The notes beneath the pieces were generated by a model, which saw only the letters and a program-made list of their open reading frames with translations, made no database searches and was not told where the DNA came from. A stretch of 6,471 nt of DNA. Source: Clostridia bacterium. Lineage in GTDB: Bacteria; Bacillota; Clostridia; Christensenellales; UBA1242. Position 1 is the stretch's first letter. Every line of letters begins with the position of its first letter. Position numbers and translations under genes: made by a program. Where the stretch lies: assembly GCA_017537515.1 (NCBI GenBank), contig JAFYKO010000135.1, positions 1 to 6,471 on the forward strand, written 5' to 3'. This document shows, in pieces, positions 1-6,402 of the stretch.

Positions 1-122
1 AGAAGACCATAAACGATAGCAAGTCTTGCCAAGAAGTTTAAAAATCCGCTTTCGAAGATTTTGAAGTCAAATTCAGTGAAAAGTATGCCTGCAGAGATAA
101 GAACTGAAATCAATGCACTAAA
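1..122 (-). other. Left-edge segment with a possible membrane-protein fragment on the minus strand
   Basis: The plus-strand SMC frame meets a TAA stop at 10-12, so at least the first part of this stretch is not SMC coding sequence. On the minus strand one frame is open from 122 to the window edge (about 40 codons, bounded upstream by a TGA at 125-123). It reads as hydrophobic, membrane-protein-like sequence, including SALISVLISAGILF and then NFLARLAIVYGLL, which could be two transmembrane helices. A possible TTG start lies at 113-111 but has no clear ribosome binding site. The reading overlaps the first codons of the SMC frame, so the true junction between the two sequences, if there is one, probably lies between about 60 and 125. 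Caution: the antisense of A-rich coiled-coil DNA is often hydrophobic, so this may be chance. Confidence 0.3.
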
Positions 123-1206
123 TCAAGATTTTGAAAGAATAACAGCTAGCATCAACGACGCACAAACAAATCTTAAAGTTTCAAACGAACTTGTTTCCAA
201 AAATAACGCTTTTATAGAAGCCGAACAAGAAAAAGTTGACCAAATTTTCAAATCAAATGAAAATGTTGAAACAAGAGAAAAACTAGAGGCAATCAAGAAA
301 AAGCAAGACGAACAAGACATTGAAAAAATTCGCATTCAAGAAAAAATGCGACAAATTGACGCTCAAAAAGAAGGCGTTATGGGAGAAATTAATTCAGCTT
401 CAGAGAAAAAATACAAGGCTGAAAACGAACTCAGCAAACTCGAGACTGACCTTCAAATGCTTTCAGAGAGAATCCACGAAGAGTATGGGCTTGAATACAA
501 AGACTGCCTTGCTATGAAAAAAGAAGAATTTGATTTTACATCAGCAAAGCCAGAAATATTACGCCTCAAACGTGAGATTCAAAAACTTGGGCACGTCAAT
601 GTAAACGCCATCGAAGACATAAAAGCTGTTTATGAACGTTATGACGAATTGTCAACACAGCTTAACGACCTCGAACAATCTAAAGCCGACACACTACAAG
701 CAATCAATGAATTAGCAACAGAAATGAGCCAAATTTTTGAAGAAAAATTCAACCAGATTAATGAAAACTTTAAGGTTACTTTCAAAGAACTTTTTGGAGG
801 CGGAAACGCACATCTTGAACTTGTCGGAAGCGAAAATATTTTGGAGGCGGGTATTGAAATCAACGCAAACCCTCCTGGCAAAAAACTCAGTGGCCTTAGT
901 CCGATGAGTGGTGGAGAAAAGGCGTTAACAGCAATCGCAATTCTCTTTGCAATTCTTAAACTCAAACCAATGCCATTCTGTTTGCTTGACGAAATAGAAG
1001 CAGCACTTGACGACGCAAACGTTGAGAGATTTGCACAATATCTCCACAGATTTTCAGGGACAACACAGTTTATTGTTATTACCCACAGAAAACCAACTAT
1101 GGAACTTGCAGACAGTTTGTATGGCGTAACTATGGAAGAGAAAGGCATTTCAAAAGTTGTTTCTGTAAAACTCAGCGAAGCCATTAAAAATGCAAAGGAG
1201 GCATAA
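61..1206 (+). CDS. smc: Chromosome segregation ATPase SMC, C-terminal part only (5' end missing)
   Basis: SMC is the core ATPase of the bacterial condensin complex with ScpA and ScpB; it compacts and helps segregate the chromosome. Only the C-terminal third is present (381 codons from TTG at 61; full SMC is about 1,150-1,200 residues). Residues 1 to about 160 are charged coiled coil, the returning arm after the hinge, which is absent. Residues 176-186 (LGHVNVNAIED) match the conserved segment before the C-terminal head. The head follows: GGGNAHLEL near 246, the ABC signature SGGEKALTA at 283-291, Walker B LLDEIEAAL at 308-316 with D310 and E311, D-loop ALDDANV, and switch His342 in VITHRK. 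The last 100 residues closely resemble Bacillus-type SMC. The start at 61 has no ribosome binding site and is only the first possible codon after the in-frame stop at 10-12, so it is not a real start. Authentic SMC sequence may begin as late as about 125. The gene runs directly into ftsY. Confidence 0.93.
   Translation: MKSNSVKSMPAEIRTEINALNQDFERITASINDAQTNLKVSNELVSKNNAFIEAEQEKVDQIFKSNENVETREKLEAIKKKQDEQDIEKIRIQEKMRQIDAQKEGVMGEINSASEKKYKAENELSKLETDLQMLSERIHEEYGLEYKDCLAMKKEEFDFTSAKPEILRLKREIQKLGHVNVNAIEDIKAVYERYDELSTQLNDLEQSKADTLQAINELATEMSQIFEEKFNQINENFKVTFKELFGGGNAHLELVGSENILEAGIEINANPPGKKLSGLSPMSGGEKALTAIAILFAILKLKPMPFCLLDEIEAALDDANVERFAQYLHRFSGTTQFIVITHRKPTMELADSLYGVTMEEKGISKVVSVKLSEAIKNAKEA
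1195..1201 (+). promoter_or_regulatory. Ribosome binding site of ftsY inside the smc 3' end
   Basis: AAGGAGG is a perfect Shine-Dalgarno sequence 10 bases before the ATG at 1212. It lies within the last codons of smc, which ends at 1206. This fixes the ftsY start and suggests that smc and ftsY are co-transcribed and possibly translationally coupled. Confidence 0.85.
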
Positions 1207-1211
1207 ATTTT

Positions 1212-2105
1212 ATGGGTATTTTTAAGAAAATAAAACAAGCACTCTCAAAAACCAGAGAAAATTTCAGAAGAAAAATGGACGCCTTGTTTTCGCACGGCGA
1301 ACTCGATGAAGATTTTTTTGAAGAACTTGAAGATATCTTGATTTCTTGCGATGTTGGTGTGAAAACAAGCCTTGAAATCACAGAAACCCTTCGCAGTGAA
1401 ATTCGAGCAAACAAGATTAGAACAGCAGATGACGCACGTGCACACTTGAAAGTGGTATTGCAAAATATTATTCAACCTCACGAGCTAGAAATAGAATTTC
1501 CAGCAATAATCACCGTTATTGGTGTAAATGGTGTTGGAAAGACCACCACCATTGGCAAGCTTGCAAACTATTTTAAAAACAAGAAAAAATCTGTTACATT
1601 GGTTGCGGGCGATACGTTTCGTGCAGCGGCATCTTCACAACTAAACGAATGGGCCGACAGAAGCGGTGTAAAAATCGTTAAGCACGCAGAAGGTGCGGAC
1701 GCCGGTGCGGTTGTTTTTGATGGAATCGCAAGTGCAAAAGCCAAAAATACTGATGTTTTGATTATTGATACAGCAGGAAGGCTTCACACAAAAACAAACC
1801 TTATGGAAGAACTTGCAAAAATCAATAGAATCATCGAACGTGAAAACACAAACGCACATAAATACACATTTATTGCTATCGACGCAACAACAGGGCAAAA
1901 TGCAATTTCTCAAGTTAAACAATTCAATGATTATATGCAAATAGATGGCATAATTCTCACAAAACTTGACGGAACAGCAAAGGGCGGAGTCGCAATTTCA
2001 ATAACAAAAGAGTTGCACACCCCAATTATGTTTGTTGGAGTCGGTGAGCAAATAGATGACCTAGAAGAATTTGACGCAAAAGAGTTTGTTGACAATTTGT
2101 TTTAG
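1212..2105 (+). CDS. ftsY: Signal recognition particle receptor GTPase FtsY
   Basis: FtsY is the membrane-associated receptor for the signal recognition particle. It pairs with the GTPase Ffh to deliver ribosomes making membrane proteins to the Sec translocon, and GTP hydrolysis resets both partners. The 297 residues form a compact NG protein without the long acidic A domain of E. coli FtsY, as is usual in Bacillota. The N-terminal FKKIKQALSKTR is a basic amphipathic helix suited to membrane contact. The N domain is about residues 15-90. In the G domain are G1 GVNGVGKT (104-111), G2 DTFRAAA (134-140), G3 DTAGR (186-190), G4 TKLD (250-253) and the closing-loop GVGEQ (276-280), so all nucleotide-binding motifs are intact. 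The start is set by the AAGGAGG at 1195-1201. It lies 5 bases downstream of smc, a conserved pairing, and is followed at once by a terminator rather than by ylxM-ffh. Confidence 0.97.
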   Translation: MGIFKKIKQALSKTRENFRRKMDALFSHGELDEDFFEELEDILISCDVGVKTSLEITETLRSEIRANKIRTADDARAHLKVVLQNIIQPHELEIEFPAIITVIGVNGVGKTTTIGKLANYFKNKKKSVTLVAGDTFRAAASSQLNEWADRSGVKIVKHAEGADAGAVVFDGIASAKAKNTDVLIIDTAGRLHTKTNLMEELAKINRIIERENTNAHKYTFIAIDATTGQNAISQVKQFNDYMQIDGIILTKLDGTAKGGVAISITKELHTPIMFVGVGEQIDDLEEFDAKEFVDNLF

Positions 2106-2106
2106 A

Positions 2107-2136
2107 AAAAACACATCGCTCAAACGATGTGTTTTT
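2107..2136. terminator. Bidirectional intrinsic terminator between ftsY and dinB
   Basis: A 12-bp perfect inverted repeat pairs 2107-2118 with 2125-2136 around a 6-base loop (CTCAAA). The core ACACATCG/CGATGTGT is flanked by A-run and T-run arms. Transcripts from either side end in a run of U, so one hairpin can serve ftsY from the left and dinB from the right. It fills nearly all of the 34 bases between the two stop codons. Confidence 0.9.
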
Positions 2137-2139
2137 ATG

Positions 2140-3330
2140 TTATTTGGAAATAAAATCACTGCAAAGCATTGTTGCGGGCAAAATAATTGCTTTTCCATAT
2201 TTTTTTCTTAAAATGTCGATAGAAGTATTCAACCCATCTTTTTTATCTTCAATATTTTGAAATATGGAGCATTGAACATTGTCGGTTGTCGTCAAGTTTC
2301 TTGCACTTAGCCTTATGGACCTAATTTTTTCACCAAAACCCCAAAACTCATCAATAATTTTCATTGCAAACTTAACAAAATCGCTTGTTGTGTTGGTTGA
2401 GATTGGCAACGCCCGACAGGTTTTTACTACATTCAATTTGCAATCCCTAATGCTGATGGAAAGCGAACTCGCATAAAGTTTTTGTTTTCTAAGCCTTGCG
2501 GAAATTTTGTCTGCCAAAAACAATACAGTCGCCTCAATTTCATCACGAGAAAATATGTCAAAAATGGTGGTTGTGCCATTTCCAACACTCTTTGGAGGTT
2601 CTTTTTCGTAAATACTTGCAATTTCGCCCGTACTAAATCCGAGAAGTTTCTTCCTTATGTCCTTAAAGACTATGCTAAACTTAGAATCCAAAATATAAGC
2701 TGGAATTTCTAGCAAGTCGCCAAGCGTGAAGACGTTCATTTTGTTTAGGTTTCTGGTCATCCTACTTCCAATTCCTATTATGCTTTCTATGGGCAGAGGA
2801 TACACAATTTGTTTGTAGTTCTCTCGAGAAATAACAGTTTGTGCATCAGGTTTTTTGAGGTCGCTTCCAAGTTTTGCGAGTATTTTGGAAAAACTAATTC
2901 CGACCGAAACGGTTATATTCAACTTTTCTCGAATTTCTTTGCGAATACTTGTTGCAATATTTTCGGCACCGCCAAACAAGTGGGCTGTTTCTGTAACATC
3001 TAACCAGCACTCATCCAAGCCCATTGCCTCAATTTTGTGGGTGTACTTTTCAAAAATGTGGTGCATTTCTTCAGAAAACTCTTCATAAAGCTCCATATTT
3101 GGCGGAAGACAAATAAGGTCAGGGCATTTTTGTTTTGATTCCCAAATTGCCTCGCCAGTCAAAACGCCTTGTTTTTTCGCAAGTTCGTTTTTGGCAAGAA
3201 TGATTCCATTTCGCTTTTTGGGGTTGCCACTTACAGCAACGGGCTGTTTTTTTAGCTCGGGATGGAAAGATGTTTCAACAGACGCATAAAAACTATTTGC
3301 GTCTACGTGTAAAATAATTTTGTCTTTCAT
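2140..3330 (-). CDS. dinB: DNA polymerase IV (Y-family translesion polymerase)
   Basis: DinB is an error-prone, proofreading-free polymerase that copies past damaged template bases, usually tethered to the beta clamp. From ATG at 3330 it has 396 residues, a little longer than E. coli DinB. The palm begins HVDANSFYASVE with metal ligand D10 and probable steric gate Y15. The second catalytic motif is GLDECWLD with D106 and E107. SVGISFSKILAKLGSDLKKPD (142-162) is the conserved palm/thumb segment, a helix-hairpin-helix follows at about 181-206, and the little-finger DNA-binding domain occupies about 240-350. QCSIF at 353-357 resembles a QxxLF clamp-binding motif, followed by an unusual tail of about 40 residues. 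Start choice: an in-frame ATG at 3336 is also possible (only 4 bases from the ribosome binding site), but 3330 fits family N termini and spacing better. An ATG at 3378 would add a non-homologous extension without a ribosome binding site. It converges on ftsY and diverges from the amidohydrolase. I see no LexA box upstream. Confidence 0.95.
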   Translation of the reverse strand: MKDKIILHVDANSFYASVETSFHPELKKQPVAVSGNPKKRNGIILAKNELAKKQGVLTGEAIWESKQKCPDLICLPPNMELYEEFSEEMHHIFEKYTHKIEAMGLDECWLDVTETAHLFGGAENIATSIRKEIREKLNITVSVGISFSKILAKLGSDLKKPDAQTVISRENYKQIVYPLPIESIIGIGSRMTRNLNKMNVFTLGDLLEIPAYILDSKFSIVFKDIRKKLLGFSTGEIASIYEKEPPKSVGNGTTTIFDIFSRDEIEATVLFLADKISARLRKQKLYASSLSISIRDCKLNVVKTCRALPISTNTTSDFVKFAMKIIDEFWGFGEKIRSIRLSARNLTTTDNVQCSIFQNIEDKKDGLNTSIDILRKKYGKAIILPATMLCSDFISK

Positions 3331-3359
3331 TTGCATCTTTCCTCCTTTTCTAGTATAAT
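3331..3359 (+). promoter_or_regulatory. Candidate sigma-A promoter for the amidohydrolase-clpC unit
   Basis: A perfect -10 box TATAAT at 3354-3359 is preceded, with a 17-base spacer, by TTGCAT at 3331-3336, a weak match to TTGACA. Transcription would start near 3366, giving a leader of about 27 bases before the ATG at 3393. The -35 overlaps the first codons of dinB. No HrcA CIRCE repeat or CtsR-like direct heptamer repeat is visible here, so heat-shock control of clpC from this promoter is not supported. Confidence 0.5.
3341..3347 (-). promoter_or_regulatory. Ribosome binding site of dinB
   Basis: On the minus strand AAGGAGG lies 10 bases before the ATG at 3330 and 4 bases before the in-frame ATG at 3336. 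It excludes the longest possible start at 3378, which lies upstream of it. The choice between 3330 and 3336 changes the protein by two residues only. Confidence 0.82.
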
Positions 3360-3378
3360 ACATTATATATATTGTCAT
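3352..3378 (-). promoter_or_regulatory. Candidate dinB promoter region overlapping the divergent promoter
   Basis: On the minus strand there is a perfect TATAAT at 3367-3362 without a good -35. Alternatively, TATACT at 3357-3352 has ATGACA at 3378-3373 with a short 15-base spacer. The first would start transcription near 3355, just upstream of the ribosome binding site, and is therefore more plausible. Either overlaps the plus-strand -10 region, so polymerase binding for the two genes may be mutually exclusive. Confidence 0.35.
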
Positions 3379-3379
3379 T

Positions 3380-3384
3380 AGGAG
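3380..3384 (+). promoter_or_regulatory. Ribosome binding site of the amidohydrolase
   Basis: AGGAG lies 8 bases upstream of the ATG at 3393 and supports that start. It is preceded by AT-rich promoter DNA. Confidence 0.75.
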
Positions 3385-3392
3385 TCTTATAA

Positions 3393-4661
3393 ATGAAAAT
3401 TTATTTCAAAAACGCAAAAATTTTATCTCAAGGAACAATAATCGAAGGTGATGTGCTTGTCGAAAATGATAGGATTGCTTATATAGGAAAGCCAATTTCA
3501 GTCGATGCGGATAGGGTTGTTGATGTAGCAGAGAATTTGCTTATGAGTGGTTTCACAAACGCTCATTGCCATACTCCATCAACTGTGCTTAGGGGGATTT
3601 CAGACGATAAACCTCTTGAAGAATGGCTTGATGAGATTATACCTTACGAAACAAGTATGACCGAAGAGGATATTTATTGGTCAACTATGCTTGGCATAGC
3701 AGAGTATGTAAGCGGTGGCATAACTTCTGTTGAAGAGAATTATGGAAATATAAAGCCTATTGCACAGGCATACAAAAAATCTGGAATGAGGGCAAGGGTG
3801 TCGATTGGGCTTCCAAATGTCAATGCACTAGAAATCTTGCCATTTGAAACGCAATTTTCCATTGTTCAAGACGCTGGGCTAAGTGCAGTTTGTTATGCAC
3901 ACTCAGTTTATGGGACAAGCGAGGAAAATCTCGACAAACTTACAACCTTTTCTCACAAAAACAATTTGCCAGTTTCAATACATATGTCGGAGACACTAAA
4001 AGAAGTCGGGGATTGTACAGTCAAATTTGACAAAACCCCGCCCGAACTCCTTGAAGAAATAGGTTTTTTTGATAGGGATTGCATTGTTTATCATTGCGTA
4101 CACTGCGACAAGGACGATATTCAAATCTTAGCAAATTATGATGTCGGCGTAATAACTTGTCCATCAAGCAATTTGAAACTCGGAAGCGGAATTGCTCCTA
4201 TCTACGCACTTCAAAATGCAGGTATAAAGATAGGTATAGGAACTGACGGGGCCTACAGCAACAACTCTTACGATATGTTCAAAGAGATGTTTCTTGTTGC
4301 AACCCTAAATAAAGCCACTCTCAATCGTGCGGATATCATTCCAGCGTTAGACGTTGTCTATATGGCCACTAAAAACGGGGCGGAGCTTTTGGGCTTTGAG
4401 AATGTAGGAGATATAGCAGTGGGGAATTTTGCGGATTTGATTCTTATCGACTTGTCCAAACCTCACAACCAGCCAAACAATGACATAATTTCTAATTTGG
4501 TTTATGCGACAAAGTCAAGCGATGTATATTTGACAATGATAAACGGAAAAATAGTGTATGAAAACGGAAAATATTTTATTGGCGAAGAAATTAGTGAGAT
4601 TTACTTGAAAAATCAAGAAATAAGAGTTAAAATAAAAGAGCTAGGAGGCAAGAATGAGTAA
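3393..4661 (+). CDS. mtaD: Amidohydrolase, probable 5'-methylthioadenosine/S-adenosylhomocysteine deaminase
   Basis: This cytosolic metalloenzyme (422 residues, normal for the family) belongs to the amidohydrolase superfamily group with TM0936-like MTA/SAH deaminases, guanine deaminase and TrzN/AtzA chlorohydrolases. MTA/SAH deaminases convert the adenine moiety of these methionine-cycle by-products to hypoxanthine. A small beta-sandwich part (about 1-50, rejoined at about 340-395) frames a TIM barrel. The metal site looks complete: H58 and H60 (AHCH), H197 (SIHMSE) and D285 (GTDG). E200 and H234 (YHCVH) fit the catalytic Glu and His. LRG at 66-68, H170, SSNLKLGSG (258-266) and GTDGAYSNNSYDMF (283-296) are typical of the MTA/SAH deaminase branch. 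Substrate cannot be settled by motifs; another aminopurine or S-adenosyl derivative is possible. It starts the unit that continues into clpC by an 8-base overlap. Confidence 0.87.
   Translation: MKIYFKNAKILSQGTIIEGDVLVENDRIAYIGKPISVDADRVVDVAENLLMSGFTNAHCHTPSTVLRGISDDKPLEEWLDEIIPYETSMTEEDIYWSTMLGIAEYVSGGITSVEENYGNIKPIAQAYKKSGMRARVSIGLPNVNALEILPFETQFSIVQDAGLSAVCYAHSVYGTSEENLDKLTTFSHKNNLPVSIHMSETLKEVGDCTVKFDKTPPELLEEIGFFDRDCIVYHCVHCDKDDIQILANYDVGVITCPSSNLKLGSGIAPIYALQNAGIKIGIGTDGAYSNNSYDMFKEMFLVATLNKATLNRADIIPALDVVYMATKNGAELLGFENVGDIAVGNFADLILIDLSKPHNQPNNDIISNLVYATKSSDVYLTMINGKIVYENGKYFIGEEISEIYLKNQEIRVKIKELGGKNE
4643..4648 (+). promoter_or_regulatory. Ribosome binding site of clpC within the amidohydrolase gene
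   Basis: AGGAGG ends 5 bases before the ATG at 4654, inside the last codons of the amidohydrolase, whose stop is at 4659-4661. The 8-base gene overlap with an internal site suggests translational coupling. Confidence 0.85.
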
Positions 4662-6402
4662 TTTAAATTCTTTTTCAGATAATGTAGAAATTGTTTTAAC
4701 AAACGCAAGCAAAATTGCAAAAAAATATGGCAACATTCAAGTTGGCACAGAACATATTTTGTATGGACTTACAACAATCCCAAGTTGCCCGTCAACGAGC
4801 ATATTGGCAAGTTTTGGCGTAAATCCAAGCAGTTTGGAACTTGTTTTTGACGAAACAAGAGACACAATCCACGAATATGGCACAATCGAGATGACACCAC
4901 AAGTCAAAGAAATGATTCGAGTTGCACAAAAAATTGCAATGCAACTAGGCCATAATTTTATTGGCACAGAGCATATTTTGTACGCAATTTTGTGCAATCC
5001 AACTTGCTATGCAGTAAGAGTTTTATCAAGTTATTTCAATGTCAATGTAAATGACCTAAAAACACAAATTTTATTGACCCTTCAAGACCAAAACAAAGAC
5101 GCAAACAAGGCCGAAGAACCTTCAAACGGAATCAAAAGCGACCTTCCTGAAAAGCTTTTGAAACTTGGCACAGATATAACTCTCAAAGCAAAACAAGGCA
5201 AAATCGACCCAGTTATTGGGCGTGAAAACGAGATTGAGAGAATAATTGAAATTTTGTGCAGAAAGACCAAAAATAACCCTGTCTTAATCGGAGAAGCGGG
5301 TGTAGGCAAAACAGCAATCGTCGAAGGTCTTGCGGACGCAATCGCAAGCGGGAATGTTCCCGAACTTCTAGCGGGAAAGTCTGTATTTTCGCTTGAAATT
5401 GGTAGCCTTATGGCAGGCACAAAGTTTCGTGGCAGTATGGAAGAGAAACTCAAAGACGCCATTGAAACTATTATTTCAAACGGAAATATTATCGTATTCA
5501 TAGACGAAATCCACACCCTCGCACAAGCGGGAAGCGAAAAAGGCGAAACCAGTCCCGCAGATATGCTGAAACCTTATCTCGCTAGAGGTGAACTACAAAC
5601 AATCGGGGCCACCACAACAGACGAATACAGAAAGTTTATTGAAAAAGACAAAGCTCTTGAACGTAGATTTCAGCCAATTATGGTTAATCCACCAACAATC
5701 GAGCAAACAATTGAGATTTTGAAAGGACTAAAAGACAGTTTTGAGGCTTATCACCAAGTTACTATCACAAATGAGGCGATTGAAGCGGCGGCAAATCTTT
5801 CAGATAGGTATATAACAGACCGCAATCAACCCGACAAATCTATTGACCTTATAGATGAGGCGTGCAGTAAAGCAAAAGTTAATTTCACCTTAAAACCAGC
5901 AAATATTCGTGAAAAAGAGGAGAAAGTCAAACAACTTTCTGCAAGCAGAGATGAGGCAAGTATTCAAAGAAATTACGAGAAGGCGGCAAAACTTCAAAGC
6001 CAAATCATTAACCTTGAAAACGAACTTGACACGCTAAATCAAGAATTCAACAAGAAAGTCAAAAAGTCAAGTGGCTCAATAGGTGCCACCGAAATCGCCG
6101 AAGTTGTGGCAAAATCTACGGGAATTCCGGTTACAAAAATCACAGAGACCGAGAAGGAAAAACTCATACACCTTGAGGAAATTATTCACAAAAGAGTTAT
6201 CGGGCAAAATGAGGCAGTTGACGCTGTCGCAAAGGCGATTCGTCGCTCTCGTGTTGGGCTTCAAGACGCAAAAAGACCTATAGGCTCATTCTTGTTTATG
6301 GGGCCAACGGGCGTTGGAAAAACAGAACTTTCCAGGATGGCGCAATGGCTACAAACGTACCTTGTTGGCACCGTCTTGTTTTTTAATGTCAGATACGAAT
6401 AG
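4654..6402 (+). CDS. clpC: ClpC-type Hsp100 ATPase, 3' part missing (broken in the second ATPase domain)
   Basis: ClpC is a hexameric AAA+ unfoldase that threads proteins into the ClpP protease. Two Clp-N repeats come first (about 5-65 and 80-140, each with the GTEHILY motif). NBD1 has Walker A GEAGVGKT (213-220), pore loop GTKFRG (255-260, Phe where Tyr is commoner), Walker B VFIDEIH (281-287; D284, E285), GATTTDEY sensor region (318-325) and Arg-finger region LERRF (335-339). A short coiled-coil middle domain at about 418-465 (RNYEKAAKLQSQ) is ClpC-like rather than the long ClpB type. NBD2 starts with VIGQNEAV (515-522) and Walker A2 GPTGVGKT (550-557). After LS (559-560) the sequence departs from the family: RMAQWLQTYL and then a TAG at 6400-6402 replace the expected helix. 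The family is normally about 810-850 residues, so NBD2's Walker B, sensor 2 and ClpP-binding loop are absent. The last 22 codons are probably not native clpC. Confidence 0.93.
   Translation: MSNLNSFSDNVEIVLTNASKIAKKYGNIQVGTEHILYGLTTIPSCPSTSILASFGVNPSSLELVFDETRDTIHEYGTIEMTPQVKEMIRVAQKIAMQLGHNFIGTEHILYAILCNPTCYAVRVLSSYFNVNVNDLKTQILLTLQDQNKDANKAEEPSNGIKSDLPEKLLKLGTDITLKAKQGKIDPVIGRENEIERIIEILCRKTKNNPVLIGEAGVGKTAIVEGLADAIASGNVPELLAGKSVFSLEIGSLMAGTKFRGSMEEKLKDAIETIISNGNIIVFIDEIHTLAQAGSEKGETSPADMLKPYLARGELQTIGATTTDEYRKFIEKDKALERRFQPIMVNPPTIEQTIEILKGLKDSFEAYHQVTITNEAIEAAANLSDRYITDRNQPDKSIDLIDEACSKAKVNFTLKPANIREKEEKVKQLSASRDEASIQRNYEKAAKLQSQIINLENELDTLNQEFNKKVKKSSGSIGATEIAEVVAKSTGIPVTKITETEKEKLIHLEEIIHKRVIGQNEAVDAVAKAIRRSRVGLQDAKRPIGSFLFMGPTGVGKTELSRMAQWLQTYLVGTVLFFNVRYE

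Noticed and set aside
61..300. Stand-alone short SMC-like gene starting with TTG at 61
   Set aside because: There is no ribosome binding site or promoter before 61, and the protein would lack the N-terminal Walker A half, so a broken gene end is simpler.
639..1238. Long minus-strand open frame (199 codons) opposite smc
   Set aside because: It lies antisense to the conserved SMC head, is Ser/Leu/Phe-rich as expected for the complement of this gene, and has no ribosome binding site or recognisable motif.
3331..3378. Longer dinB start at 3378 (MTIYIMYY...)
   Set aside because: It would translate the ribosome binding site and promoter, has no Shine-Dalgarno sequence of its own, and adds residues absent from DinB proteins.
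3337..3392. LexA, CIRCE or CtsR operator in the divergent region
   Set aside because: The region is AT-rich with only short AT palindromes; no GAAC-N4-GTTC, long inverted repeat or direct heptamer repeats were found.
5082..5516. Minus-strand frame of 144 codons opposite clpC NBD1
   Set aside because: It is the antisense of the Walker A/B region; no independent coding signs are seen.
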